In this document: positions 20,984-29,317 of the stretch, in pieces
Numbering within the stretch: the stretch's first letter is position 1
Layout of the letters: each line of letters opens with the position of its first letter
Source of the DNA: Oscillospiraceae bacterium
Lineage (GTDB): Bacteria > Bacillota > Clostridia > Oscillospirales > Oscillospiraceae
DNA: 37,670 bases
Direction of reading: 5' to 3'
Assembly (NCBI GenBank): GCA_902793285.1
Contig: CADBCV010000019.1
Coordinates: forward strand, 1 to 37,670
Notes under the pieces: model-generated
Database searches by the model: none
What the model saw: the letters and a program-made list of their open reading frames with translations, nothing else
What the model was told of the DNA's origin: nothing
Made by a program: the position numbers and the translations under genes

Positions 20984-22191
20984 GCATGGAGCGGACGCTG
21001 AGCGTTACGGAGCTCAATTCCTACATCCGCGACTTACTGGACAGCCAGCCCATGCTTGCGCACGTCTCGGTGCGGGGCGAGGTTTCAAATTATAAGATCT
21101 ACCCCTCGGGACACCACTATTTCACGCTCAAGGACGCGGAGAGCAGCATCCGCTGCGTGATGTTCAAGTCCAGTGCGGACAAGCTGCGCTTCCGCCCGGA
21201 AAACGGCATGGGCGTCACGGTCTCGGGGCGTGTGTCCGTCTATCCGCGCGACGGGGCCTATCAGCTCTACTGTACACAAATCATGCCGGAGGGGATGGGC
21301 GATCTCCAGGTCGCCTTCGAGCAGCTCAAGCAGAAGCTGGAGGCGGAGGGGCTTTTCGATCCAAAGTACAAAAAGCCGCTGCCCCGCATCCCGGGGCGCA
21401 TCGCGATCATCACCTCCTCCGCGGGCGCGGCGGTCCATGATATGATCCGCATTCTCTCAAAGCGCTGGCCCATGGCGAAGCTCATCCTCCTGCCCGTGCG
21501 CGTCCAGGGGGTCGAGGCCCCGCCCGAGATCGCGGGGGCCATCCGCTATGCCAACGAGTTTGACGTGGCGGACCTTATCATCACGGGGCGCGGCGGCGGT
21601 TCGATCGAGGATCTCTGGGCTTTTAATGATGAGCGCGTGGCGCGCGCCATCTTCGCCTCCCGCATCCCGGTCATCTCCGCCGTCGGGCATGAGCCGGATG
21701 TGACCATCTCCGACTATGTGGCGGACAGGCGCGCCTCCACGCCCTCAAACGCGGCGGAGATCGCGGTGCCGGACTGCCGGGAGATCGCGGATTATCTCGC
21801 CGCGGCGGAGCTGCGCGCCTCCCAGGGGATGCGGAAAAAGCTCAATACCCTGCGCGAACGGCTCGACGCTCTCGGCGAACGGCGCGTCCTCTCCGATCCC
21901 GGGGCCGCCTTCGACACCAGAAGGATGGAGCTTGACAGGATGCGCGACCGCCTTACGGCGAGTGAGGAGCAGAAGCTCGCCCGCTGCCGTGAGCGCTTTG
22001 TGGGTCTCACAGCCGCGCTCGAGGCGATGAGCCCGCTGAAGGTTTTATCGCGCGGCTATGCCATCGCAAGCGGCGAAGCGGGCGAGACCATCCGCAGCGT
22101 TTCGCAGCTCAGGCCGGGGGACCGTCTCAATCTGCGTCTGACCGACGGGGCGGCAGGCTGCGTGGTGGAGAAAGTGAGGAGTACACGATGA
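20980..22191 (+). CDS. xseA: Exodeoxyribonuclease VII large subunit
   Basis: A 403-residue catalytic subunit of exonuclease VII, which degrades single-stranded DNA. An N-terminal OB-fold (about 5-100, LSVTELNSYIRDLLDSQPML, then GHHYFTLKDAESSIRCVMFK) precedes the nuclease domain (about 120-280: IPGRIAIITSSAGAAVHDMI, then ITGRGGGSIEDLWAFNDE, VISAVGHEPDVTISD, DRRASTPSNAAE). A helical tail follows that binds XseB. The GTG at 20980 overlaps the nusB stop; an ATG at 20986 is also possible. FolD, which separates nusB and xseA in Bacillus, is absent. Confidence 0.96.
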   Translation: MSMERTLSVTELNSYIRDLLDSQPMLAHVSVRGEVSNYKIYPSGHHYFTLKDAESSIRCVMFKSSADKLRFRPENGMGVTVSGRVSVYPRDGAYQLYCTQIMPEGMGDLQVAFEQLKQKLEAEGLFDPKYKKPLPRIPGRIAIITSSAGAAVHDMIRILSKRWPMAKLILLPVRVQGVEAPPEIAGAIRYANEFDVADLIITGRGGGSIEDLWAFNDERVARAIFASRIPVISAVGHEPDVTISDYVADRRASTPSNAAEIAVPDCREIADYLAAAELRASQGMRKKLNTLRERLDALGERRVLSDPGAAFDTRRMELDRMRDRLTASEEQKLARCRERFVGLTAALEAMSPLKVLSRGYAIASGEAGETIRSVSQLRPGDRLNLRLTDGAAGCVVEKVRSTR

Positions 22192-22433
22192 CTGCAAAAA
22201 AACCGTCTCTGACATTTGAAGAGTCTCTCGTGAGGCTCGAGGAGATCGTGCGCCATCTCGAGAAGGGCGACCTGCCCCTCGGCGACACGCTGAAGCTCTA
22301 CGAGGAGGGCACGGGGCTCATCGCTTCGTGCAGCAGGATGCTTGACGAGGCGGAGCAGAAGGTCGTGAAGCTCAAGAAGGGCCCCGACCGCCGGCCCATC
22401 GAGACGGATTTTGAGGAAGAGGGGCAAGCATGA
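22188..22433 (+). CDS. xseB: Exodeoxyribonuclease VII small subunit
   Basis: An 81-residue helical hairpin protein. LTFEESLVRLEEIVRHLEKG, then DLPLGDTLKLYEEGTGLI is the family signature. Several copies wrap the XseA tail and are required for activity. It overlaps xseA (ATGA) and ispA (ATGA) by four bases, so the three are translationally coupled. Length is normal. Confidence 0.96.
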   Translation: MTAKKPSLTFEESLVRLEEIVRHLEKGDLPLGDTLKLYEEGTGLIASCSRMLDEAEQKVVKLKKGPDRRPIETDFEEEGQA

Positions 22434-23299
22434 CGGCTGAGGAATACAGAGAGAAGATCAACGTCGCCCTGGACACCTGCTTCCGCCTGCCGGAGACTTT
22501 GCCCCAGGCCGGGCTTGCCGGCGCCATGCGCTACAGCCTCCTCGCCGGGGGAAAGCGCATCCGGCCGATGCTGGTATTGGAGTTCTGCCGCATTGCGGGC
22601 GGAAATATCGAGGAGGCCATGCCGGTTGCCTGTGCTGTGGAGATGCTGCACACCTACAGCCTCATTCACGACGACCTGCCCTGCATGGATAACGATTCGC
22701 TCCGCCGCGGCAAGCCCACGAACCACGTCGTCTACGGCGAATGTACCGCAACGCTCGCGGGGGACACTTTGCAGGCGGAGGCTTTCGGCACCATCCTGCG
22801 TTCGTCCCTCCCGGCGGAGAGGCGGGCAAAATGCGCCGAGCTTCTGGCCGACGCCGTGGGGCTTGACGGGATGTGCTGCGGGCAGTATCTCGACATGCTC
22901 TGGGAGGGGCGGACCCTCACCGAGCAGGAGCTTACCGACATCAACAGCCGCAAGACCGGGGCGCTTTTGGCGGCGGCCTGCCAGATGGGCGTCGCCGCGG
23001 CCGGCGGCACAGACCGGATGCTCAAGTGCGCCGGACATTTCGGCGCGGCACTCGGCCTTGCCTTCCAGATCCGGGACGACATGCTGGATGTGACCGGGAA
23101 TGTGGAGGAGTTCGGAAAGCCTATCGGCTCCGATCTCGAGGAACAGAAGAACACTTATATGGCCCTGCTGGGGCTCGAGGGCTGCGCGAGGACGGTGGAG
23201 AAGCTCACCGCCTTCTCGAAGGACATCCTCGCAGAGGGCTTTGAAGACACGGGTTTTCTGTGTGCGCTCGCGGACGAGCTTGCCATCCGACAAAAATAA
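22430..23299 (+). CDS. ispA: Farnesyl/geranyl diphosphate synthase
   Basis: A 289-residue all-helical prenyltransferase that condenses isopentenyl diphosphate with allylic diphosphates. The first aspartate-rich motif DDLPCMD (81-87) has the two-residue insertion of bacterial FPP synthases. The second is DDMLD (216-220) in FQIRDDMLD. The basic substrate-binding GGKRIRP lies near residue 40. The product length is most likely C15, judged from the family and context. It lies between xseB (overlap) and dxs, as in Bacillus (yqiD-dxs). Confidence 0.93.
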   Translation: MTAEEYREKINVALDTCFRLPETLPQAGLAGAMRYSLLAGGKRIRPMLVLEFCRIAGGNIEEAMPVACAVEMLHTYSLIHDDLPCMDNDSLRRGKPTNHVVYGECTATLAGDTLQAEAFGTILRSSLPAERRAKCAELLADAVGLDGMCCGQYLDMLWEGRTLTEQELTDINSRKTGALLAAACQMGVAAAGGTDRMLKCAGHFGAALGLAFQIRDDMLDVTGNVEEFGKPIGSDLEEQKNTYMALLGLEGCARTVEKLTAFSKDILAEGFEDTGFLCALADELAIRQK

Positions 23300-23331
23300 A
23301 ACCGTTCCGACGGGGTTAACAGAGGAACAAG

Positions 23332-25185
23332 TTGAGTATATTAGAAAAAATCAACAGCTCTGCGGACATCAAGGCTTTAAGCAGGGCCGAGGTTCATGCA
23401 CTCTGTGAGGAGCTGCGGCGCTTCGAGATCGAGAGCATCTCCAAAACCGGTGGGCATCTCGCGTCCAATCTCGGCGCGGTGGAGCTCACCGTCGCGATCC
23501 ACAGGGTCTACGACACGGCGCAGGACCGGCTCATTTTCGATGTGGGCCATCAGAGCTATACCCACAAGATCATCACGGGCCGCAGGGAGAGCTTTCACAC
23601 CCTGCGCCAGCGCCACGGTGTCTCCGGCTTCCCGAAGCCGAACGAGGCGAAGGACGACGCCTTTATCGCGGGCCACGCCTCCACCTCCGTGTCGGCCGCG
23701 GTCGGCATGGCCAAGGCGCGCACCCTCCAGGGCGAGGACTATGACGTCGTCGCCGTCATCGGGGACGGGGCGCTCACGGGCGGTCTCGCCTTTGAGGGGC
23801 TCTGCAACGCCGCGGCGAGCAATGAACCCATCGTCATCATCTTAAACGACAACAACATGTCCATCAGCAAAAACGTCGGCGGCACGGCCCACCTTCTGCA
23901 GGCCATGCGCATGAGGCCCGGGTATATCAATTTTAAGAAATGGTTTCGGAGCGTCTCGAGCCATACGCGCTGGATCTATGAATTTGTCCACCGGACCAAG
24001 GAGCGCCTGAAATCCCGCATTCTCCCGGGCAATGTGTTCAGCGATCTTGGGCTATACTATCTCGGCCCCGTGGACGGGCATGACGTGGACAAGCTCGAAA
24101 ACGCCGTCCGTCTCGCGAGAGAGCTGCGGCGGCCGGTGCTGCTGCATGTCCTGACAAAGAAGGGGAAGGGCTGCCCTTACGCCGAGGCCCACCCCGACAA
24201 GTACCACGGCGTCGGGCCCTTTGACCCCGTGACCGGGGAGCTTGCCCCGGTCGGCGAGAGTTTTTCTGACAAGATGGGGAAATATCTCTGCGAAGCTGCC
24301 GAGAAGGACGGACGCATCGTCGTGATCACGGCTGCCATGGCCGGCGGCACCGGGACCGAGTGCTTTGAGGATACATTCCCCCGGCGCTTTTTCGATGTCG
24401 GTATCGCCGAGGGGCACGCCGTCACCATGGCGGGGGCCATGGCAAAGCAGGGGCTTGTGCCGGTCTTCGCCGTGTATTCGAGCTTTCTGCAGCGGAGCCT
24501 TGACATGATGATCCACGATGTATCGCTCGAAGGGCTGCACGTCGTCTTCTGTGTGGACAGGGCCGGTCTCGTCGGCAGCGATGGGGAGACCCATCAGGGC
24601 CTTTTCGATATCAGCTATCTCGGCACCGTGCCGGGAATGACCGTTCTCGCCCCCGGCAGCTTTGAGGAACTGCGTGCCATGCTGGGCTACGCCCTCGGCA
24701 GCGTCACGGGACCTGTCGCCGTGCGCTACCCCAGAGGGGGAGAGGGGCGCTATACCGATTGCAGCATGGCCGCGGAGACCGTGATCCGGGAAGGCTCCGA
24801 CATCACCCTCCTCTGCTACGGCACGATGGTGAACGAAGCCCTCGATGCCGCCGATAAGCTCGCCATGCAGGGGGTCTCAGCCGAGATTGTAAAGCTCGGC
24901 ATCCTCTTCCCAAACCGCTATGACGCCTGTCTCCAGTCTCTCAGGAAGACCGGACGCATTCTCGCGGTGGAGGAGGTCTGCGCCGCCGGCTGCATCGGCC
25001 GTCGCGTGCTCGAGGCGTGCAGCGAGAACGAGGTGCACATCCGCGCGGCGAATCTTCTGAATCTCGGCGACGGGATCATCCCCCACGGGACGGTCGCCCA
25101 GCTTCGCCATGACTACGGCATCGACGCGGACGCCATCGTGCGCTGCGCGGCCCAGCTTTGCGGACGGGATGTGCGGGAGCCATGA
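23332..25185 (+). CDS. dxs: 1-deoxy-D-xylulose-5-phosphate synthase
   Basis: A 617-residue thiamine-diphosphate enzyme that makes DXP from pyruvate and glyceraldehyde-3-phosphate, the first step of the MEP isoprenoid pathway. The N-terminal domain contains the ThDP motif from GDG (144-146, GDGALTGGLAFEGLCNAA) to LNDNNMSIS. The middle transketolase domain has AEGHAVTMAGAMA and FCVDRAGLVGSDGETHQG. A transketolase C-terminal domain follows. The TTG at 23332 is preceded by AGAGGAA and begins a typical N-terminus (ILEKINSSADIKAL). It precedes tlyA with a four-base overlap. No ThDP riboswitch was seen upstream. Confidence 0.97.
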   Translation: MSILEKINSSADIKALSRAEVHALCEELRRFEIESISKTGGHLASNLGAVELTVAIHRVYDTAQDRLIFDVGHQSYTHKIITGRRESFHTLRQRHGVSGFPKPNEAKDDAFIAGHASTSVSAAVGMAKARTLQGEDYDVVAVIGDGALTGGLAFEGLCNAAASNEPIVIILNDNNMSISKNVGGTAHLLQAMRMRPGYINFKKWFRSVSSHTRWIYEFVHRTKERLKSRILPGNVFSDLGLYYLGPVDGHDVDKLENAVRLARELRRPVLLHVLTKKGKGCPYAEAHPDKYHGVGPFDPVTGELAPVGESFSDKMGKYLCEAAEKDGRIVVITAAMAGGTGTECFEDTFPRRFFDVGIAEGHAVTMAGAMAKQGLVPVFAVYSSFLQRSLDMMIHDVSLEGLHVVFCVDRAGLVGSDGETHQGLFDISYLGTVPGMTVLAPGSFEELRAMLGYALGSVTGPVAVRYPRGGEGRYTDCSMAAETVIREGSDITLLCYGTMVNEALDAADKLAMQGVSAEIVKLGILFPNRYDACLQSLRKTGRILAVEEVCAAGCIGRRVLEACSENEVHIRAANLLNLGDGIIPHGTVAQLRHDYGIDADAIVRCAAQLCGRDVREP

Positions 25186-25976
25186 AAAAGATAAGACTTG
25201 ACCAGCTCGTTTTCGACAAGGGCCTCACAGAGAGCCGGGAGCGCGCCAGGACCACGGTCATGGCGGGGCTCGTGTTTGTGAACGGCCAGCGTGTCGATAA
25301 GCCCGGCACTGCCGTGGACCCGGAGGCGAAGATCGAAGTGCATGGGGAGACCCTGCCCTTCGTGAGCCGGGGCGGGTACAAGCTCGACAAGGCCCTGAAG
25401 GTTTTTCCCGTGGACCCCGCGGGGAAGGTCTGCCTTGACTGCGGCGCCTCCACCGGCGGCTTTACGGACGTTCTGCTCCAGCATGGGGCGGGGAAGGTCT
25501 ACGCCGTCGATGTGGGCTATGGACAACTCGCCTGGAAGCTCCGGACCGACGAGAGAGTCGTGAATTTAGAGCGCACCAATCTCCGCTATATTACCGAAGA
25601 ACAGATCCCGGACCCCATCGACCTTGCCGTGATGGACGTGTCCTTCATCTCCATCCGGCTTGTCATTCCGGCGGTGAAGGCGCTTTTGAAACCCGGGGCG
25701 GATTTCATCTGCCTCATCAAGCCCCAGTTTGAGGCCGGGCGCGAGGATGTGGGCAAAAAGGGCGTCGTGCGCGACAGCGCCGTGCACGAGCGCGTGATCC
25801 GGGAAATTCTGGATTTTGTCCCCGGCGCGGGCCTCACGGTCGAGGGACTGGACTTTTCCCCGATCAAGGGGCCGGAGGGGAATATCGAATACCTCTGCTG
25901 GCTCAAGAACCGGGAGGGGGAGCGGAAGGACTTCGACGTGGCTGGCCTCGTCTCCGCCTCCCATGAGAAGCTGTAG
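25182..25976 (+). CDS. tlyA: TlyA-family rRNA 2'-O-methyltransferase
   Basis: A 264-residue protein with an N-terminal S4 RNA-binding domain (about 1-62, IRLDQLVFDKGLTESRERAR, then VFVNGQRVDKPG) and an FtsJ-like methyltransferase domain (about 63-250). That domain carries SAM-binding LDCGASTGGFTDVLLQ, YAVDVGYGQLAWKL, DVSFISIRLVIPA and the catalytic-lysine region LIKPQFEAGRE. Members methylate 16S/23S rRNA and set capreomycin sensitivity; older names call them hemolysin A. The ATG at 25182 overlaps the dxs stop. In Bacillus the homologue is yqxC in the same place. Confidence 0.94.
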   Translation: MKKIRLDQLVFDKGLTESRERARTTVMAGLVFVNGQRVDKPGTAVDPEAKIEVHGETLPFVSRGGYKLDKALKVFPVDPAGKVCLDCGASTGGFTDVLLQHGAGKVYAVDVGYGQLAWKLRTDERVVNLERTNLRYITEEQIPDPIDLAVMDVSFISIRLVIPAVKALLKPGADFICLIKPQFEAGREDVGKKGVVRDSAVHERVIREILDFVPGAGLTVEGLDFSPIKGPEGNIEYLCWLKNREGERKDFDVAGLVSASHEKL

Positions 25977-26020
25977 CTTGTTGATTGACATCGATCGCAT
26001 TTGCCAGACCGGAGGTATTT

Positions 26021-26866
26021 ATGATTGCCATCTGTCCCAATCCTTTTCGTGACAAGGGCTGTGAACTCTCCCGGCGCGTCGCGGCGCTGCTGGAGGAAAA
26101 CGGCTTTGAAACCTGCTTCTGCCCCGTCTTCGCGGACGAGGGGGATGAGGTCCTGCCCCAGGAGCTCTCGTTCCGCGCCCTCTCTGACGTGGCTGCAAGC
26201 TGCACCCTGATCGTCGTGATCGGGGGCGACGGGACCATCCTCCACGCAGCCCGGCAGATAACCCCCCATCCCGTACCGGTGATCGGCATCAACCTCGGCT
26301 CCAAGGGCTTTATGGCAAATCTCGAGCCGGAGGAGTATGCCTACGTCCTCCAGGCGGCAAGAGGGGAGTATACCCTCAGCCGCCGCATGAAGCTGGATGT
26401 GCGGCTCTATCGCGCCGGGGTCGAGATCTGCCGCGACCAGGCGCTCAACGATGTCGTGATGCACGGCTACGGCGACTGCATCAAGATCACCGCCCTCTGT
26501 AACTCCAAGCGCATCACCGCCTTCTCCGGCGATGGCATCATCCTCTCCACGCCGACAGGCTCCACCGGCTACTCCATGTCCGCCGGCGGGCCCATTGTGG
26601 AGCCGGACGCCGAGGCCCTCATCATCAGCCCCATCTGCGCGCATATGATGAGCTCCCGCAGCTTCGTCCTCGGCGCGGACAACGTCATCACCGTTGAGAT
26701 GGAAAAGCAGCATGACCGACGCGCCTACCTCTCGGTGGACGGGACCTCGGTCATGGATCTCGCCGGCGGCGACAGACTCGTCGTGCGCCGCTCGGAATCC
26801 TATACCCACATGGCCGACATCGGGCTGAGAAACTTCTACGACATTGCCTTTGAGAAATTGAGATAA
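26021..26866 (+). CDS. nadK: NAD kinase
   Basis: A 281-residue ATP-NAD kinase that makes NADP. The glycine-rich GGDGT (68-72) is in VVIGGDGTILHAAR. NEKxD-type contacts lie around QALNDVVMHGYGD, and the signature STPTGSTGYSMSAGGPIV is complete. GGAGGT at 26011-26016 lies four bases before the ATG at 26021; the longer open frame from 25985 has no such site. It is placed between tlyA and argR, a common clostridial order that differs from Bacillus, where nadK is elsewhere. Confidence 0.95.
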   Translation: MIAICPNPFRDKGCELSRRVAALLEENGFETCFCPVFADEGDEVLPQELSFRALSDVAASCTLIVVIGGDGTILHAARQITPHPVPVIGINLGSKGFMANLEPEEYAYVLQAARGEYTLSRRMKLDVRLYRAGVEICRDQALNDVVMHGYGDCIKITALCNSKRITAFSGDGIILSTPTGSTGYSMSAGGPIVEPDAEALIISPICAHMMSSRSFVLGADNVITVEMEKQHDRRAYLSVDGTSVMDLAGGDRLVVRRSESYTHMADIGLRNFYDIAFEKLR

Positions 26867-26889
26867 TTAAGTAAAATACAGGAGGACAC

Positions 26890-27342
26890 ATGATGAAACT
26901 CGGAAGACAGAGCATAATCATGGAAATCATCAGCGAAAGAGACATCGAGACCCAGAATCAGCTTATGGCCGCTCTGGCCGAGCGCGGCGTCAAGAGTACG
27001 CAGGCGACCCTTTCAAGAGATATCCGGGATATGCGGCTTGTCAAAGAGCTTGGACCGAAGGGGAACTACCGGTATGTGGCCGCGGTCAAGCAGGATACGC
27101 CGGACTTGGATCAGAGACTCAAAAAGATCTTCAAGGAGAGCGTCGTGTCCTATGACCTTGCACAAAACATCCTCGTCATCAAGACGCTGCCGGGCCTTGC
27201 AAACGGGGCCTGCTCGGCACTCGACGGGATGGACATTGAGGGGCTTGTCGGCACGATCGCCGGCGACGACACAGCTTTTCTCGCCCTCAGGGACAATAAC
27301 TGCGCCATGAATCTGTATAAGGAAATCGAACAACTTTTTTGA
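26890..27342 (+). CDS. argR: Arginine repressor ArgR/AhrC
   Basis: A 150-residue hexameric regulator. The N-terminal winged-helix domain (about 5-70) includes IETQNQLMAALAERGVKSTQ, then ATLSRDIRDMRLVKEL, the SRD-x-x-x-x-x-L signature. The C-terminal arginine-binding/oligomerisation domain includes NILVIKTLPGLANGACSALD and GTIAGDDTAFLALRD with the GDD arginine contact. GGAGG lies just before the ATG. Gene order nadK-argR-recN is typical of Firmicutes. Confidence 0.96.
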   Translation: MMKLGRQSIIMEIISERDIETQNQLMAALAERGVKSTQATLSRDIRDMRLVKELGPKGNYRYVAAVKQDTPDLDQRLKKIFKESVVSYDLAQNILVIKTLPGLANGACSALDGMDIEGLVGTIAGDDTAFLALRDNNCAMNLYKEIEQLF

Positions 27343-27360
27343 TCACACAGGGGCGATACC

Positions 27361-29061
27361 ATGCTCAACGAACTGCACATTGAAAATATTGCCGTCATCG
27401 AGAAGGCCGACATCGCCTTCGGGCGGGGGCTGAACGTCCTCACCGGCGAGACCGGCGCCGGCAAGTCCATCGTCATCGACTCCATCGGCGCCGTTCTGGG
27501 GGAGCGCGTCAGCCGCGAGCTTGTCCGCCGCGGGGCCGAGAAGGGCGTCGTGACGGCGGCCTTCGACGTGGAGGGGTGTGAGCAGTGGCTCAAAGAGAAC
27601 GAGATCGAGTGCGAGGATGAGCTCATCGTTCAGCGCCGCATCCAGGCCGACGGGAAGAGCGGCTGCCGCGTCTGCGGGACCCCGGTCACGGCGGCCCAGC
27701 TCAAGGAGCTCGCGGCGCTGCTCGTCGATATCCACGGCCAGAACGACGGGCGCCAGCTCATGGACGAGAGGCGGCACCGGGAATACCTCGACCGCTTCGG
27801 CGATTACGGAGCGGCGCTCTCGGCCTATAAAAATGCCTATAAGGAATACAGCGCCATCGAGAAGGAGCTCAACTCCCTCCAGATGGATGAGATCGAGAAG
27901 GAGCGCCTCAGCGACAGTCTCCGCTATCAGATCGAGGAGCTCGAGAGGGCGGAGCTCAAGGCGGGGGAGTACGATACGCTTTGCGCCCGGCGGGATCTTC
28001 TGCGCAACGCCGAAAAGCTCAGCGAGGCGCTCGATTCCGCGATCGCCATGCTCTCCGGGGAGGAGGACAGCGCCCTCGCCCTCACGCAGAACGCGGCCTA
28101 TTATGTTGGAAAAGCGTCCGGCTTTGCCGCCGAGCTTGAGCCGACCGCCCGGACGCTCGAGTCCGCCGCCTTCAATCTCTCGGACGCCTCCGAGACCCTG
28201 CGGGATTTCCGGGAGAGCCTGGATTTTTCACCGGGGGAGTACGACAGTCTCGAGACGCGCATCGCGGCGCTCAACAAGCTCCGGCGCAAATACGGCCGGA
28301 GCGAGGAGGAGCTGATCCCCTATCTCGCCGAGTGCCGGGAAAAGCTCGACAATATCCAGTACGCCGACGAGCGCAGCGAAAAATTAAAGCGGGAGCTTGC
28401 GAGCGCGAAGGCCCGCTGCCTGAGAGAAGGGGAGAGCCTGAGCCGCGCCCGGAGGAAGGCCGCAAAGGACCTGGAGGCGCGCATCAGCGGGGAGCTCAAG
28501 CAGCTCAACATGCCCTCCGTCCGCTTTGAGGTCGCCTTTGACCCCGTCGGCGGAGACCCGGGATTTGACGCCCACGGCGTGGACGAGATCCGCTTTGTCA
28601 TGTCCGCAAACGCCGGGGAGGAGCTCGGCCGCATCAGCCGCATCGCCTCGGGCGGTGAGCTCAGCCGCATCATGCTCGCCATGAAAAATGTCTTTGCCGA
28701 GAAGGACCCGGTGCAGACCATGGTCTTCGACGAGATCGACACCGGCGTCTCCGGCATCGCCGCCCAGCGGGTCGGGGAGAAGCTCTGGTCCGTGTCCCTC
28801 GGCAAGCAGGTCATGTGCGTCACGCACCTGCCGCAGATCGCGGCCATGGCGGATCAGCACTACCTGATCCAAAAGCAGGAGCGCGCGGGCCGAACGTATA
28901 CGGACGTGCTGCCCCTCGACCGCGAGGGACGACGCCGGGAGCTTGCAAGGCTCCACGGCGGGGACAACATCACGGACACCACCCTCCAAAGCGCCGAGGA
29001 GCAGCTCGAAGCCTGCGAGACGTTCAAGGAAAAATATCTTAAAGGAACACAGCGCTTGTGA
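27361..29061 (+). CDS. recN: DNA repair ATPase RecN
   Basis: A 566-residue SMC-like protein in double-strand-break repair. Walker A GETGAGKS spans 29-36. Coiled-coil arms run over about 155-370 (KEYSAIEKELNSLQMDEIEK, then SDSLRYQIEELERAELKAGE). The C-terminal ABC head has the signature ASGGELSRIMLAMK, Walker B TMVFDEIDTGVSG and CVTHLPQIAAMAD. Length is standard. It is the last gene of the run from 20154; a repeat element and tyrS follow. Confidence 0.96.
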   Translation: MLNELHIENIAVIEKADIAFGRGLNVLTGETGAGKSIVIDSIGAVLGERVSRELVRRGAEKGVVTAAFDVEGCEQWLKENEIECEDELIVQRRIQADGKSGCRVCGTPVTAAQLKELAALLVDIHGQNDGRQLMDERRHREYLDRFGDYGAALSAYKNAYKEYSAIEKELNSLQMDEIEKERLSDSLRYQIEELERAELKAGEYDTLCARRDLLRNAEKLSEALDSAIAMLSGEEDSALALTQNAAYYVGKASGFAAELEPTARTLESAAFNLSDASETLRDFRESLDFSPGEYDSLETRIAALNKLRRKYGRSEEELIPYLAECREKLDNIQYADERSEKLKRELASAKARCLREGESLSRARRKAAKDLEARISGELKQLNMPSVRFEVAFDPVGGDPGFDAHGVDEIRFVMSANAGEELGRISRIASGGELSRIMLAMKNVFAEKDPVQTMVFDEIDTGVSGIAAQRVGEKLWSVSLGKQVMCVTHLPQIAAMADQHYLIQKQERAGRTYTDVLPLDREGRRRELARLHGGDNITDTTLQSAEEQLEACETFKEKYLKGTQRL

Positions 29062-29098
29062 AAAAAGTCGGTTCCTTGAAGCAAGCAAAAACAATATC

Positions 29099-29249
29099 GT
29101 AGGGGACGGCGCCCTCGACGTCCCGGCGGAGATAAACAGATCATCCGCATTTGCTCTGGCGAATTCATTTCTTGTGAGCGTTTTCGCCGAAGGCTGTTCC
29201 TCTTTTGAAGAGCTGTACTGCGCGGGCCGCCGAGGGCGTCGGCCCCTAC
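29099..29249. repeat. Inverted-repeat element, copy 2
   Basis: The left end GTAGGGGACGGCGCCCTCGA (29099) and the right end, closing GTCGGCCCCTAC (29249), are inverted and match copy 1. The interior (about 90 bases) differs from copies 1 and 3 and holds no gene. It fills most of the 256-bp recN-tyrS gap. Confidence 0.75.
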
Positions 29250-29317
29250 GGGCAGTGAGGGGAACAGCGCGTCATATCCAATCGTCAGCAACAATTTTCA
29301 GATACAGGAGAGATACC

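Noticed and set aside
23299-23332. Thiamine-diphosphate riboswitch before dxs
   Set aside because: Only 32 bases separate ispA and dxs, too few for the aptamer, and no conserved THI-box word is seen.
28943-29317. N-terminal extension of tyrS by about 125 codons
   Set aside because: The frame is open but runs through recN and an inverted-repeat element; the ribosome-binding site and the conserved N-terminus place the start at 29318.
29062-29317. T-box riboswitch upstream of tyrS
   Set aside because: I looked for the conserved AGGGTGG-x-ACCGCG antiterminator and a specifier hairpin; neither is present, and most of the gap is repeat DNA.
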